Shown here one piece after another: positions 34,928-43,568 of a stretch of DNA of 64,000 nt. Below the pieces are notes generated by a model. It ran no database searches and had not been told where the DNA came from. It saw nothing but the letters and a program-made list of their open reading frames with translations. Position numbers and translations under genes: made by a program. Origin of the DNA: Duodenibacillus massiliensis (GTDB lineage: Bacteria > Pseudomonadota > Gammaproteobacteria > Burkholderiales > Burkholderiaceae_F); NCBI RefSeq assembly GCF_900128485.1, contig NZ_LT635861.1, positions 571,017 to 635,016 of the forward strand. The letters are read 5' to 3'. The stretch's first letter is position 1; each line of letters starts with the position of its first letter.

Positions 34928-35470
34928 ATGTCAACAATCCTTACCGCACCGGCAAAGTCCGGTGAGAAGCGCCGCCTTCAGCAGGTTTTGGGCGCCGTCA
35001 TTGCCTTTGCTTTTCTGACGGCATCTTCACATATCGCCGTGCCCGTGGGGCCGGTGCCGATGACGATGCAGACGCTTGCCGTGACGCTCACGGGCGTCTT
35101 TCTGGGGCCGCGTCTCGGGGCCGCTGTGACCGCAGCCTGGGTTGCCTGCGGCTTTTCCGGGCTCCCGCTTTTTGCGATGGGTAACGGCGGGCTTGCAGCC
35201 ATGGTGGGTCCCACGGCCGGATACCTTTACACCTTCCCGGTCGTAGCTTTTGTGACGGGATTTTTGGCCGGTAAAGGCGGATTTCTCCGTACGCTTGCCG
35301 CGATGGTTGCGGGTAATGCCCTGTGCCTCGCGCTGGGTACTGCCTGGCTTGCCGCCGTGCTGGCAATGCCCGTAGCCAAGGCCGTTGCCGTGGGTGCTGC
35401 GCCCTTTGTCGTGGGCGGACTCTTAAAGAGTGTGCTCGGAGCGCTTATTGTGAAGGCTGCACGCCGCTGA
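34928..35470 (+). CDS. bioY: Biotin transporter substrate-binding subunit BioY
   Basis: A 180-aa S-component of a biotin ECF transporter with about six membrane helices. Signature blocks: SSHIAVPVGPVPMTMQTLAVTLTGVFLGPRLGA, ACGFSGLPLFAMGNGG, GPTAGYLYTFPVVAFVTGFLAGKG. The start at 34928 has GGGAG 5 nt upstream. No ECF ATPase (BioM/EcfA) or T-component is adjacent; BioY can work alone or share a general ECF module elsewhere. Confidence 0.93.
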   Translation: MSTILTAPAKSGEKRRLQQVLGAVIAFAFLTASSHIAVPVGPVPMTMQTLAVTLTGVFLGPRLGAAVTAAWVACGFSGLPLFAMGNGGLAAMVGPTAGYLYTFPVVAFVTGFLAGKGGFLRTLAAMVAGNALCLALGTAWLAAVLAMPVAKAVAVGAAPFVVGGLLKSVLGALIVKAARR

Positions 35471-35492
35471 TAGGCTGAGCTCAAAAGGTATC

Positions 35493-35547
35493 AGTCCCGA
35501 AAAGGCTGTCCGTACGCGCGGCGGGCGGCTTTTCGGGACTTTCTTTT
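35493..35547 (+). terminator. Terminator of bioY
   Basis: AGTCCCGAAAAG (35493-35504) is a perfect inverted repeat with CTTTTCGGGACT (35529-35540), followed by TTCTTTT. Confidence 0.8.
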
Positions 35548-35580
35548 GTTCCTGCGCAACCATTTGAGATAAACGCCGTA

Positions 35581-35607
35581 TTGACGGGAGGGCGCAGGAT
35601 CTATAAT
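35581..35607 (+). promoter_or_regulatory. Candidate sigma-70 promoter for argG
   Basis: TTGACG (35581-35586), 15-nt spacer, TATAAT (35602-35607). The -10 is perfect and the spacer short. It lies about 125 nt before the argG start. Confidence 0.5.
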
Positions 35608-35627
35608 TTCATACTGTCAAATTTTGA

Positions 35628-37073
<1,446 letters not shown>

Positions 37074-37088
37074 CGCATGGTAAGGGTG

Positions 37089-37223
37089 CTGCAGAGCCGC
37101 GATCGGGAAGCTCTGCAGTGTCCGGCAGTAAATGTAAACAATTCTCGGTCACCAAAACGCTCCTTCGTTGACGGCGGGTGTTTCTGTTCAGTCAGAACGC
37201 TCCGCGTGACGGAGGAGTTTTTT
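37089..37223 (+). promoter_or_regulatory. Structured region between argG and the CDF gene
   Basis: A perfect 9-bp hairpin CTGCAGAGC/GCTCTGCAG (37089-37097 with 37110-37118) is followed by a terminator-like hairpin CTCCG-CGTGA-CGGAG with GAGTTTTTTATTG (about 37199-37223). A palindrome CGAAGGC-GCCTTCG (37254-37267) ends 6 nt before the CDF start codon. It may be the argG terminator plus a translational or transcriptional leader. I could not find NiCo or yybP-ykoY riboswitch motifs. Confidence 0.4.
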
Positions 37224-37273
37224 ATTGTTTGTTTTAACGGCGGAGGCAACGCTCGAAGGCGCCTTCGTAGGCA

Positions 37274-38365
37274 ATGACTGATATCAAGAATCCGGCCGGG
37301 CAGGAGACGCAGGTTTTGACTGCAGCCCCGAATTCCGAATCAACGGGAGATCTGAATCTCAAGGGGAAGGAAACACTTCAGGAATACTCTGGTCACGACA
37401 CCGGTGACGCAGACTACAACCACGCCTCGCAGGGGGTGCGCTTCAGTGTGCTGGGCCTCGCGGTTGTTTTGACGCTCGGTTTTTCCGTAGTTGAGTTAAT
37501 CGGTGGCCTCTGGGCGAATTCACTGGCCCTCGTGGGTGACGCAGGGCACATGGTCACCGATTCCGCAAGCCTCTTGTTTGCCCTCGTTGCAAACATCATT
37601 TCCCGCAAGGGCGTGGACTACAACCACAGTTTCGGTCACGGGCGCATTGAGGTGCTTGCGGCCTTTGTGAACGGCATCGCGATGCTTGCTGTGGTCGTCT
37701 GGATTTTTGTGGAGGCCCTTGACCGCATCCAGAATCCGCCGCCCATTGCCGGTGGTTCGGTCATGATCGTTGCCGTGATCGGTCTGCTGATCAATATTGC
37801 GGTGGCCTGGTCTTTGTCGCGCGATCAGAAAAACGTTAATACGCGCGCGGCCTTCGTGCATGTGTTGGGTGACCTTTTGGGGTCTGTGGCGGCAATCACG
37901 TCGGGCGCTCTGATTTATTTCGGGGGCGACAGATTTGCACTGGCTGACCCGATTCTCTCCTTTGTCGTTTGTTTCCTCGTGCTGCATGCGACCTGGGGCG
38001 TCTTTAAGGACACGACGCGCGTGTTGACGGACGCCGTTCCCGAAGGGGTGAATTATCAGGACGTGGGCGACGCGCTCATGAGCGTTAAGGGTGTCGTGGA
38101 AGTGCACGATCTGCACGTCTGGACGATGGCTCCGGAACATTCCGCCGTGATGGCGCATCTGCATCTGGAACCCAACTGTGACTGGCCTTTGGCATTAACC
38201 GAAGCCCGGGAGCTCATCCGCGAACGTTTTGCGATTGATCACATCACGCTGCAGCCGGAAAACGCCGATATGGAACGGCAGTGCCGCTGGCGGCCCAAAG
38301 ACGGCTGCCGCTTCTGCTGCAGCCGGCCGGAAAACAGCGACTGCCCGCATCGGCGCGCTTCGTAG
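37274..38365 (+). CDS. Cation diffusion facilitator (CzcD/ZitB-like) metal exporter
   Basis: A 363-aa six-TM metal/proton antiporter. The transport-site motifs are LVGDAGHMVTDS (HxxxD) and NHSFGHGRIEVLAAF, with a second HxxxD in AAFVHVLGDLLG. A cytoplasmic ferredoxin-like domain follows (GVVEVHDLHVWTMAPEHSAVMAHLHLE). Beyond it a Cys/Arg-rich tail (CRWRPKDGCRFCCSRPENSDCPH) may bind metal. CzcD/ZitB proteins export Zn, Co or Cd. A polar N-terminal extension of about 50 residues precedes the first helix. Confidence 0.9.
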   Translation: MTDIKNPAGQETQVLTAAPNSESTGDLNLKGKETLQEYSGHDTGDADYNHASQGVRFSVLGLAVVLTLGFSVVELIGGLWANSLALVGDAGHMVTDSASLLFALVANIISRKGVDYNHSFGHGRIEVLAAFVNGIAMLAVVVWIFVEALDRIQNPPPIAGGSVMIVAVIGLLINIAVAWSLSRDQKNVNTRAAFVHVLGDLLGSVAAITSGALIYFGGDRFALADPILSFVVCFLVLHATWGVFKDTTRVLTDAVPEGVNYQDVGDALMSVKGVVEVHDLHVWTMAPEHSAVMAHLHLEPNCDWPLALTEARELIRERFAIDHITLQPENADMERQCRWRPKDGCRFCCSRPENSDCPHRRAS

Positions 38366-38383
38366 TCATCGGAAAGATATATA

Positions 38384-38430
38384 AAAACGGACGGCCCGGA
38401 AGCGTTTTCCTTTCGGGCCGTCCGTTTTTT
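38384..38430. terminator. Strong bidirectional terminator between CDF gene and leuD
   Basis: A perfect 15-bp stem AAAACGGACGGCCCG (38384-38398) with CGGGCCGTCCGTTTT (38414-38428), flanked by A and T runs. Confidence 0.88.
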
Positions 38431-38450
38431 AGAACTGAGGTCAGCAGAAT

Positions 38451-39092
38451 TTATCCGCGCAGCCGCCGGGCTTTGCCGGGCAGCCCCGCCATCCAGGGGT
38501 AGGCGGCTTCATGTTCACGCCGGAAGGCTTCAATGGCTGCCTTGTCTTTCATCGTCGCTTCGAGCATGTCAAGGCCCTCAAGCAGCATCATCTTGTGGCG
38601 TTCCGCAACCGTAAAGGGGACCGTCAGGCCGCCAGCCGCGGAAATGGTCTGCGCGGGCAGATCAATTTTGAGTGAAACCGGCACGGCGTCCGAGAGGACG
38701 CTTAAAAGTTGCGCCGCATCCTCAGGCGTTACTTTGGCCGCAAGCAGTCCGTTATTAAAGCAGTTGGAATAGAAGATTTCACCGAATCCGGCGGCCACGA
38801 CCGCGCGGATTCCGAACTGCATAAGCCCCCAGACCGCATGCTCGCGGCTTGAGCCGCAGCCGAAGTTCGGGCCGGCGACAAGAATTTCCGTTTTTTCAAA
38901 GCCCGGCTTATTAAAGACACAATCCGGATTAGGCCGACCGTTGCCGTCAAAGCGCAGGTTATAGAGCAACCCCTGCGCAAGGCCCGATTTGTCGATTCCG
39001 TGCAGAAACTGCTTGGGCATGAGCTGATCGGTGTCGATATTGTCGGCGGGAAGCGGTGCGGCTACGGCCGTGAGCGTTGTAAATTTTTCCAT
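38451..39092 (-). CDS. leuD: 3-isopropylmalate dehydratase small subunit
   Basis: A 213-aa subunit of isopropylmalate isomerase in leucine synthesis. Signature sequences: ADNIDTDQLMPKQFL, GPNFGCGSSREHAVWGL and IFYSNCFNNGLL. The start at 39092 (MEKFTTLTAVAAPL) has GAGG 9 nt upstream; an ATG five codons earlier overlaps the leuC stop. It follows leuC by 11 nt and pairs with it. leuA and leuB are not in the window. Confidence 0.96.
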   Translation of the reverse strand: MEKFTTLTAVAAPLPADNIDTDQLMPKQFLHGIDKSGLAQGLLYNLRFDGNGRPNPDCVFNKPGFEKTEILVAGPNFGCGSSREHAVWGLMQFGIRAVVAAGFGEIFYSNCFNNGLLAAKVTPEDAAQLLSVLSDAVPVSLKIDLPAQTISAAGGLTVPFTVAERHKMMLLEGLDMLEATMKDKAAIEAFRREHEAAYPWMAGLPGKARRLRG

Positions 39093-39103
39093 GGCGTTAG
39101 TCC

Positions 39104-40516
39104 TCACAGGCGTTTTAACGTTCTCGGATCGGTAAGCACACCGGTCACGGCTGCGGCAGCCGCGGCCGCGGGACTCACAAGGTGCGTGCGGGCGCCCCGC
39201 CCCTGGCGGCCCTCAAAGTTCCGGTTGGTGGTGGAGGCGCAGCGCACGCCGGCCTCCAGTATGTCGCCGTTCATCGCAAGGCACAGCGTGCAGCCGCTCT
39301 TGCGCCATTCAAAGCCGGCGGCCTTAAAGATGTCGGCTAAACCCTCGCGTTCGGCCTGACGGCGCACGCGCATGGAACCGGGCATCACCTGGGCGCGTAC
39401 GCCCGGCGCCACGTGACGGCCCCTAAGAACGGCAGCGGCTTCCCGAAGGTCCGAAATGCGGCCGTTGGTGCAGGAGCCGATAAAAACATGCTGCACGGGG
39501 GTGCCGGCAGGAGCCTGTCCGGCGGTAAGTCCCTGATAGGCAAGTCCGCGGCGGGCAGCCGCCTGCGCCACGGGATCGGCGAAGCTCTCGGGTGCGGGAA
39601 TCGCTTCGTCAAAGTGCACGGCCTGATCGGGGCTCGTGCCCCAGGTCACCATGGGAGCAACTTCTGAGGCATCAAGCGTGACTTCTTTATCAAAGTGCGC
39701 GCCGGCGTCCGTTGTGAGCGTTGCAGCGTAGTCTGACATGGCTTTGAACTCATCTTCGGTCATGCCGACTGCATGGCCTTTGACCCAGGCCAGCGCTTTC
39801 GTGTCCGGTGCAATCAGTGCCCCGCGGGCACCGGCTTCCACCGTGAGGTTACAAAGCGTCATGCGCTCTTCAACGGTGAGCGCGTCAACGGCACTGCCGC
39901 AGTATTCAACGACCATCCCCAGGGCGCCGCGCGCGGAGATTTTGCGCAAAACCGTGAGCACGAGATCTTTGGCGGTTGACCCCTCGGGCAGTTTTCCGGT
40001 AAGCGTGATGCGCATCGTGCCCGCCGTGCGGTAGACAAGCGTTTGCGTTGCGAGAATATGTTCGATTTCCGACGTTCCGATCCCGAAACCCAGGGCACCT
40101 AAGGCACCGTGCGTTGTGGTGTGGCTGTCGCCGCAGATCACGACCATCCCCGGGCGCACGAGTCCCTGCTCATCCATTACGACGTGCTCAACACCCTGAT
40201 CCGGATCGTCGGGGCCGTAAAAGGCGTCAATACCGAAACGGCGGCAGTTGGCTTGAAGCGTCTCGGCCTGAATGCGGCTTTTCTCATCGTAAATGCGGCG
40301 CGGTGACTCATCGATGCTCGGAAGGATGTGGTCGACCACACACAGATGCGCGTCAGGTACCGGGACAGTGAGTCCCCTGTCAACGAGCCCGGCAAAAGCC
40401 TGGGGCGACGTGTATTCATTGGCGAAGTGCACATCGCAGTAAAGAAGCACGGTGGCGGCGTCGATACGTTTGACGGTGTGCGCAGCGACGATTTTTTCGT
40501 AGAGCGTCTTGGGCAC
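39104..40516 (-). CDS. leuC: 3-isopropylmalate dehydratase large subunit
   Basis: A 470-aa aconitase-family subunit carrying the [4Fe-4S] cluster: Cys in FIGSCTNGRISDL and in SGCTLCLAMNGD. MPKTLYEKIVAAH, VICGDSHTTTHGALGALGFGIGTSE and NRNFEGRQGRGARTHLVSP are the usual family blocks. The C-terminal segment has an uninterrupted run of alanines (SPAAAAAAAVTG) typical of this position, slightly longer than most. It works as a heterodimer with LeuD. Confidence 0.97.
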   Translation of the reverse strand: MPKTLYEKIVAAHTVKRIDAATVLLYCDVHFANEYTSPQAFAGLVDRGLTVPVPDAHLCVVDHILPSIDESPRRIYDEKSRIQAETLQANCRRFGIDAFYGPDDPDQGVEHVVMDEQGLVRPGMVVICGDSHTTTHGALGALGFGIGTSEIEHILATQTLVYRTAGTMRITLTGKLPEGSTAKDLVLTVLRKISARGALGMVVEYCGSAVDALTVEERMTLCNLTVEAGARGALIAPDTKALAWVKGHAVGMTEDEFKAMSDYAATLTTDAGAHFDKEVTLDASEVAPMVTWGTSPDQAVHFDEAIPAPESFADPVAQAAARRGLAYQGLTAGQAPAGTPVQHVFIGSCTNGRISDLREAAAVLRGRHVAPGVRAQVMPGSMRVRRQAEREGLADIFKAAGFEWRKSGCTLCLAMNGDILEAGVRCASTTNRNFEGRQGRGARTHLVSPAAAAAAAVTGVLTDPRTLKRL

Positions 40517-40621
40517 GGGTTGTCTCCTGGAGGTTCATGTTTTTTTGTGAGTATAGGCCCGGGCCATAAGCCAAACCGTTGCCGGGCTATTGGCTATTAT
40601 GTCGGCCAAGCAAAGACAACC

Positions 40622-42097
40622 ATGCCGGAAGCGCTTTCTATGGAAGACATTCTCATTAACTGCACGCCGCGGGAAAACCGCGTGGCGGTGATCGTCGACG
40701 ATATCCTTGAAGACGTGCATATTGAGCGCACGCAAAGCCGCGGGCTTGTGGGTAACGTCTATAAGGGGAAAGTGATCCGGGTGCTGCCTGGCATGCAGTC
40801 CGCCTTTATCGACATCGGACTTGAGCGCACCGGCTTTCTCCATGTGATGGACATCGAAAGCGCGCACGGCCCCGACGGCATCATGAAGCCCATCGAAAAG
40901 ATTCTCTGCGAGGGCGTGTGCCTGATGGTGCAGGTCGCTAAGGATCCTATCGGCACCAAGGGTGCGCGGCTTAAGACCACGATTTCGCTTGCAGGCCGCA
41001 AGCTCGTTTATCTGCCCCACGACAACCATATCGGCGTGAGCCAGCGCATTGAAGATGAGGCGCTCAGAGAGGAACTCAGAAGCCGCGTGACGGCCCTCAG
41101 GCCTGAAACGGAAAAAGGCGGCTACATCGTCAGAACCTGCGCCGAAGAGGGGGCTCAAGACAGCGAGTTTCTCGAGGACATGACTTACCTGAAGCGCCTC
41201 TGGAGCGAGATTGAGGAAAAGCGCTCGCGTCAGCCCGCGCCCTCGCTTTTGTATGAGGATCTGTCGCTTTCGCAGCGGGTGTTAAGGGACATGGTGCAGG
41301 CTACAACCCGAAGGATTTTGGTTGACAGCCGCCGCACCTGTGAAAACCTCAGAGCATTTGCCCGCCGGTTTGTGCCGGCGGCTCTCGATAAGATCGAGCA
41401 CTACAGCGGTGACCGGCCTCTTTTTGAAATGTACGGGGTGGACGAGGAGATTGAAAAAGCCCTCGGGCGCCGTGTGGAATTGAAAAGCGGCGGCTATCTG
41501 GTCGTTGACCAGACTGAAGCGATGACAACGATTGACGTCAATACCGGGGCCTTTGTGGGCCGCCGGGACTTCTCTGAAACCGTCTTTAAAACGAATCTCG
41601 AAGCCGCTCAGGTCATTGCCCGGCAGCTGCGTCTGAGAAACCTGGGCGGAATCATCATCATCGACTTCATCGATATGGTCTGCGAGGAGCACCGCCAGGC
41701 GGTGTTGTCTGAATTAAGGCGCGCCGCGGCTTCTGACCGCACCAAGCACACCATTTCCGAATTCACCGAACTGGGGCTCGTTGAGATGACCCGCAAGCGC
41801 ACCCGTGAGTCGCTTGCGCACGTGTTGTGCGAACCGTGCCCGGTCTGCGGGGGGCGGGGGCAGATTAAGACCGCGCGCACCGTCTGCTACGACATCCTCC
41901 GGGAGATCGTGCGGGAATTCAAGCAGTACCGCGATGCCAGGGAATTTAAGATCCTTGCTTCGCAAAGCGTGATTGATATGTTTTTGGAAGACGAGGCGCC
42001 CGCCTTGGACCTTCTGCAGGACTTTATGGGTAAGCCCGTGACGCTTGAGGTGGAGGGCTGCTACAGCCAGGAAGAGTACGACGTGATCCTGCTCTGA
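40622..42097 (+). CDS. rng: Ribonuclease G
   Basis: A 491-aa endoribonuclease of the RNase E/G family, involved in 16S rRNA 5' maturation and mRNA decay. An S1 domain lies near the N-terminus (RGLVGNVYKGKVIRVLPGMQSAFIDIG). The catalytic core has TTIDVNTGAFVG and IIIDFIDM with the Mg-binding Asp residues, and the Zn-link CEPCPVCGG. The start could also be ATG 40640 (GGAAG upstream, MEDILINCTPREN), giving 485 aa; E. coli Rng is 489. It has no long degradosome tail, so it is Rng and not Rne. Confidence 0.93.
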   Translation: MPEALSMEDILINCTPRENRVAVIVDDILEDVHIERTQSRGLVGNVYKGKVIRVLPGMQSAFIDIGLERTGFLHVMDIESAHGPDGIMKPIEKILCEGVCLMVQVAKDPIGTKGARLKTTISLAGRKLVYLPHDNHIGVSQRIEDEALREELRSRVTALRPETEKGGYIVRTCAEEGAQDSEFLEDMTYLKRLWSEIEEKRSRQPAPSLLYEDLSLSQRVLRDMVQATTRRILVDSRRTCENLRAFARRFVPAALDKIEHYSGDRPLFEMYGVDEEIEKALGRRVELKSGGYLVVDQTEAMTTIDVNTGAFVGRRDFSETVFKTNLEAAQVIARQLRLRNLGGIIIIDFIDMVCEEHRQAVLSELRRAAASDRTKHTISEFTELGLVEMTRKRTRESLAHVLCEPCPVCGGRGQIKTARTVCYDILREIVREFKQYRDAREFKILASQSVIDMFLEDEAPALDLLQDFMGKPVTLEVEGCYSQEEYDVILL

Positions 42098-42102
42098 GCT
42101 AA

Positions 42103-42140
42103 AAAAGAGGCCGGCCTGGATAAAATCAGCCGGCCTTTCG
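42103..42140. terminator. Bidirectional terminator between rng and the TauE-like gene
   Basis: AGGCCGGC (42108-42115) with GCCGGCCT (42129-42136), with A6 on the left giving a T-run for the minus-strand gene. Confidence 0.75.
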
Positions 42141-42159
42141 TTTCGCAAGCGCTGTGCAC

Positions 42160-42966
42160 TTAAGCGCTGACGCCTCTCCAGAAGAGCTCACATCCTAAAA
42201 GAACCATAACGGCCGACAGAAGGATCACAATCCAGGACGGGCGGATTTTCTTTGCAATCTTGGCGCCGAACTGTGCGCCGACAAAAGCGCCGCACCCCAC
42301 CGCAACGGCTGCGGTCCAGACAATGTGACCGAGCATTGCATGGCTGGCAACACCGATCACGGAACTCACCATCAGCACAAAGGTGGAGGTTGCCACGGCA
42401 ATCTGCGCCGGGAATCCGAGGATAAAGACCATTATCGGTACGTGCACGACGCCCCCGCCGATACCCAAAATCGACGAGATAAAGCCCACAAAGAAGGAAA
42501 GCGTGATGCCGATAGTGTAGGAAAACTCGGCATGCGCGACGTCAAAGTCTTCCACGCGGGCCGTGGCGCGCCTGCTGCGGCTTTTTAAAAACATGAAGAT
42601 GCCGAGCGCGGCAAGCGACACGCCGAAAGTTATTGAAAAGCCGGGGCCCGAGAAGTATTCGGTGACATAGCTCCCCAAAAAGGCGCCCGGGATCGTGGCC
42701 GCTGCAAAGGGCAGGGCCGCACGAAACATCACGCGCTTTTGGCGGATGTAGGCGATGGTGCCTGAGACCGAATTGAGAAATACGCCGAAAAGGCTCGTGC
42801 CGATCACCTGCTGCACGGTCTGAAAGGTCGTGCCGTTCGGGGTCATCATCGTGAGCATGAAAAGCGGCACCATGATGAGGCCGCCGCCGATGCCCAGAAG
42901 CGCCCCCACAAGCCCCACGCCGATACCGACGCAGAAAAGTTCTGCAAAGGAAAGAAGTTCAGTCAT
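42160..42966 (-). CDS. TauE/SafE-family anion exporter
   Basis: A 268-aa inner-membrane protein with about eight hydrophobic segments. The duplicated TauE motif is visible as GALLGIGGGLIMVPLF near the N-terminus and SSILGIGGGVVHVPIMVF in the middle. The family exports sulfite, sulfoacetate or other organosulfur anions, or takes up sulfur compounds. No sulfur-metabolism genes are adjacent, so the substrate is open. Confidence 0.88.
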   Translation of the reverse strand: MTELLSFAELFCVGIGVGLVGALLGIGGGLIMVPLFMLTMMTPNGTTFQTVQQVIGTSLFGVFLNSVSGTIAYIRQKRVMFRAALPFAAATIPGAFLGSYVTEYFSGPGFSITFGVSLAALGIFMFLKSRSRRATARVEDFDVAHAEFSYTIGITLSFFVGFISSILGIGGGVVHVPIMVFILGFPAQIAVATSTFVLMVSSVIGVASHAMLGHIVWTAAVAVGCGAFVGAQFGAKIAKKIRPSWIVILLSAVMVLLGCELFWRGVSA

Positions 42967-43142
42967 GATTCAAACCACCCGGAAAATCGGGCAAGGCCGC
43001 AATTTTAGAAAAACCGGGACAAAAAAACGCCCGACGGCACACACGTGCAATCGGGCTGAAAATGCGAAACGCTTCAATGCGCGCTTTGGAAGAGGGAGAA
43101 CTTCGAAAACGGCCCCTCGGGAGCGTTCCGCACAGGGAGATT

Positions 43143-43467
43143 CGGATCGGCTACCGCTCGATCCGCTACGAACTATATCAATTGCCTAGGTAATATCAAA
43201 TAGGTGTATTCACCTAGACGCCGGGTCAGGCACTGAAACCCGCTCTGAGAGGGCGTTTGAGGGCTCAAAGGGAAAACCCCTGTGGCGTTTAGGGTACCGG
43301 CGGAAAGCCTCATGCTCCACCTCAAACGCCTGATTTTACGGATAGTTTTTAATTTAAATTCTACTATTGGTAGTGGGGCTTTAAGATTGACACCACAAGC
43401 ACTGGCCGTTATTGTCCTGAGAACCAAAGTGATGCCGCAGGACTTACCGGCCTGCGGTCCGTTTTTT
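43143..43467 (+). promoter_or_regulatory. Long structured leader with internal terminator upstream of nrdD
   Basis: The 600-nt gap between the TauE-like gene and nrdD has no defensible gene. It carries inverted repeats CGGATCG/CGATCCG (43143-43149 with 43159-43165), TAGGTG/CACCTA (43201-43206 with 43211-43216), a perfect 11-bp pair GGCGTTTGAGG/CCTCAAACGCC (43252-43262 with 43320-43330) enclosing a GGGAAAACCC hairpin, then an intrinsic terminator CCGCAGG/CCTGCGG plus TCCGTTTTTT (43435-43467), about 100 nt before nrdD. This is the layout of a transcription-attenuating riboswitch or of a terminated small RNA. ACTATTGGTAGT at 43363-43374 is weakly NrdR-box-like. No known B12-box sequence is present. 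Confidence 0.45.
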
Positions 43468-43568
43468 CCCGACAGAGCCTTATGACCGGGGCGCGGGTAA
43501 TGCCCGTGCCGTCCGTTGCGGCTCTTTATTGCCGGGGAAACACTAAAAGAATAAAGAGGAGTTCACTT

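Noticed and set aside
37074..37273. NiCo or manganese riboswitch before the CDF gene
   Set aside because: The conserved sequence blocks of those riboswitches are not present.
43363..43374. NrdR box
   Set aside because: ACTATTGGTAGT only partly fits the consensus and there is no second box at the usual distance.
43173..43427. 84-aa minus-strand ORF in the nrdD leader
   Set aside because: No recognisable family, odd composition, and it lies across perfect inverted repeats better explained as RNA structure.
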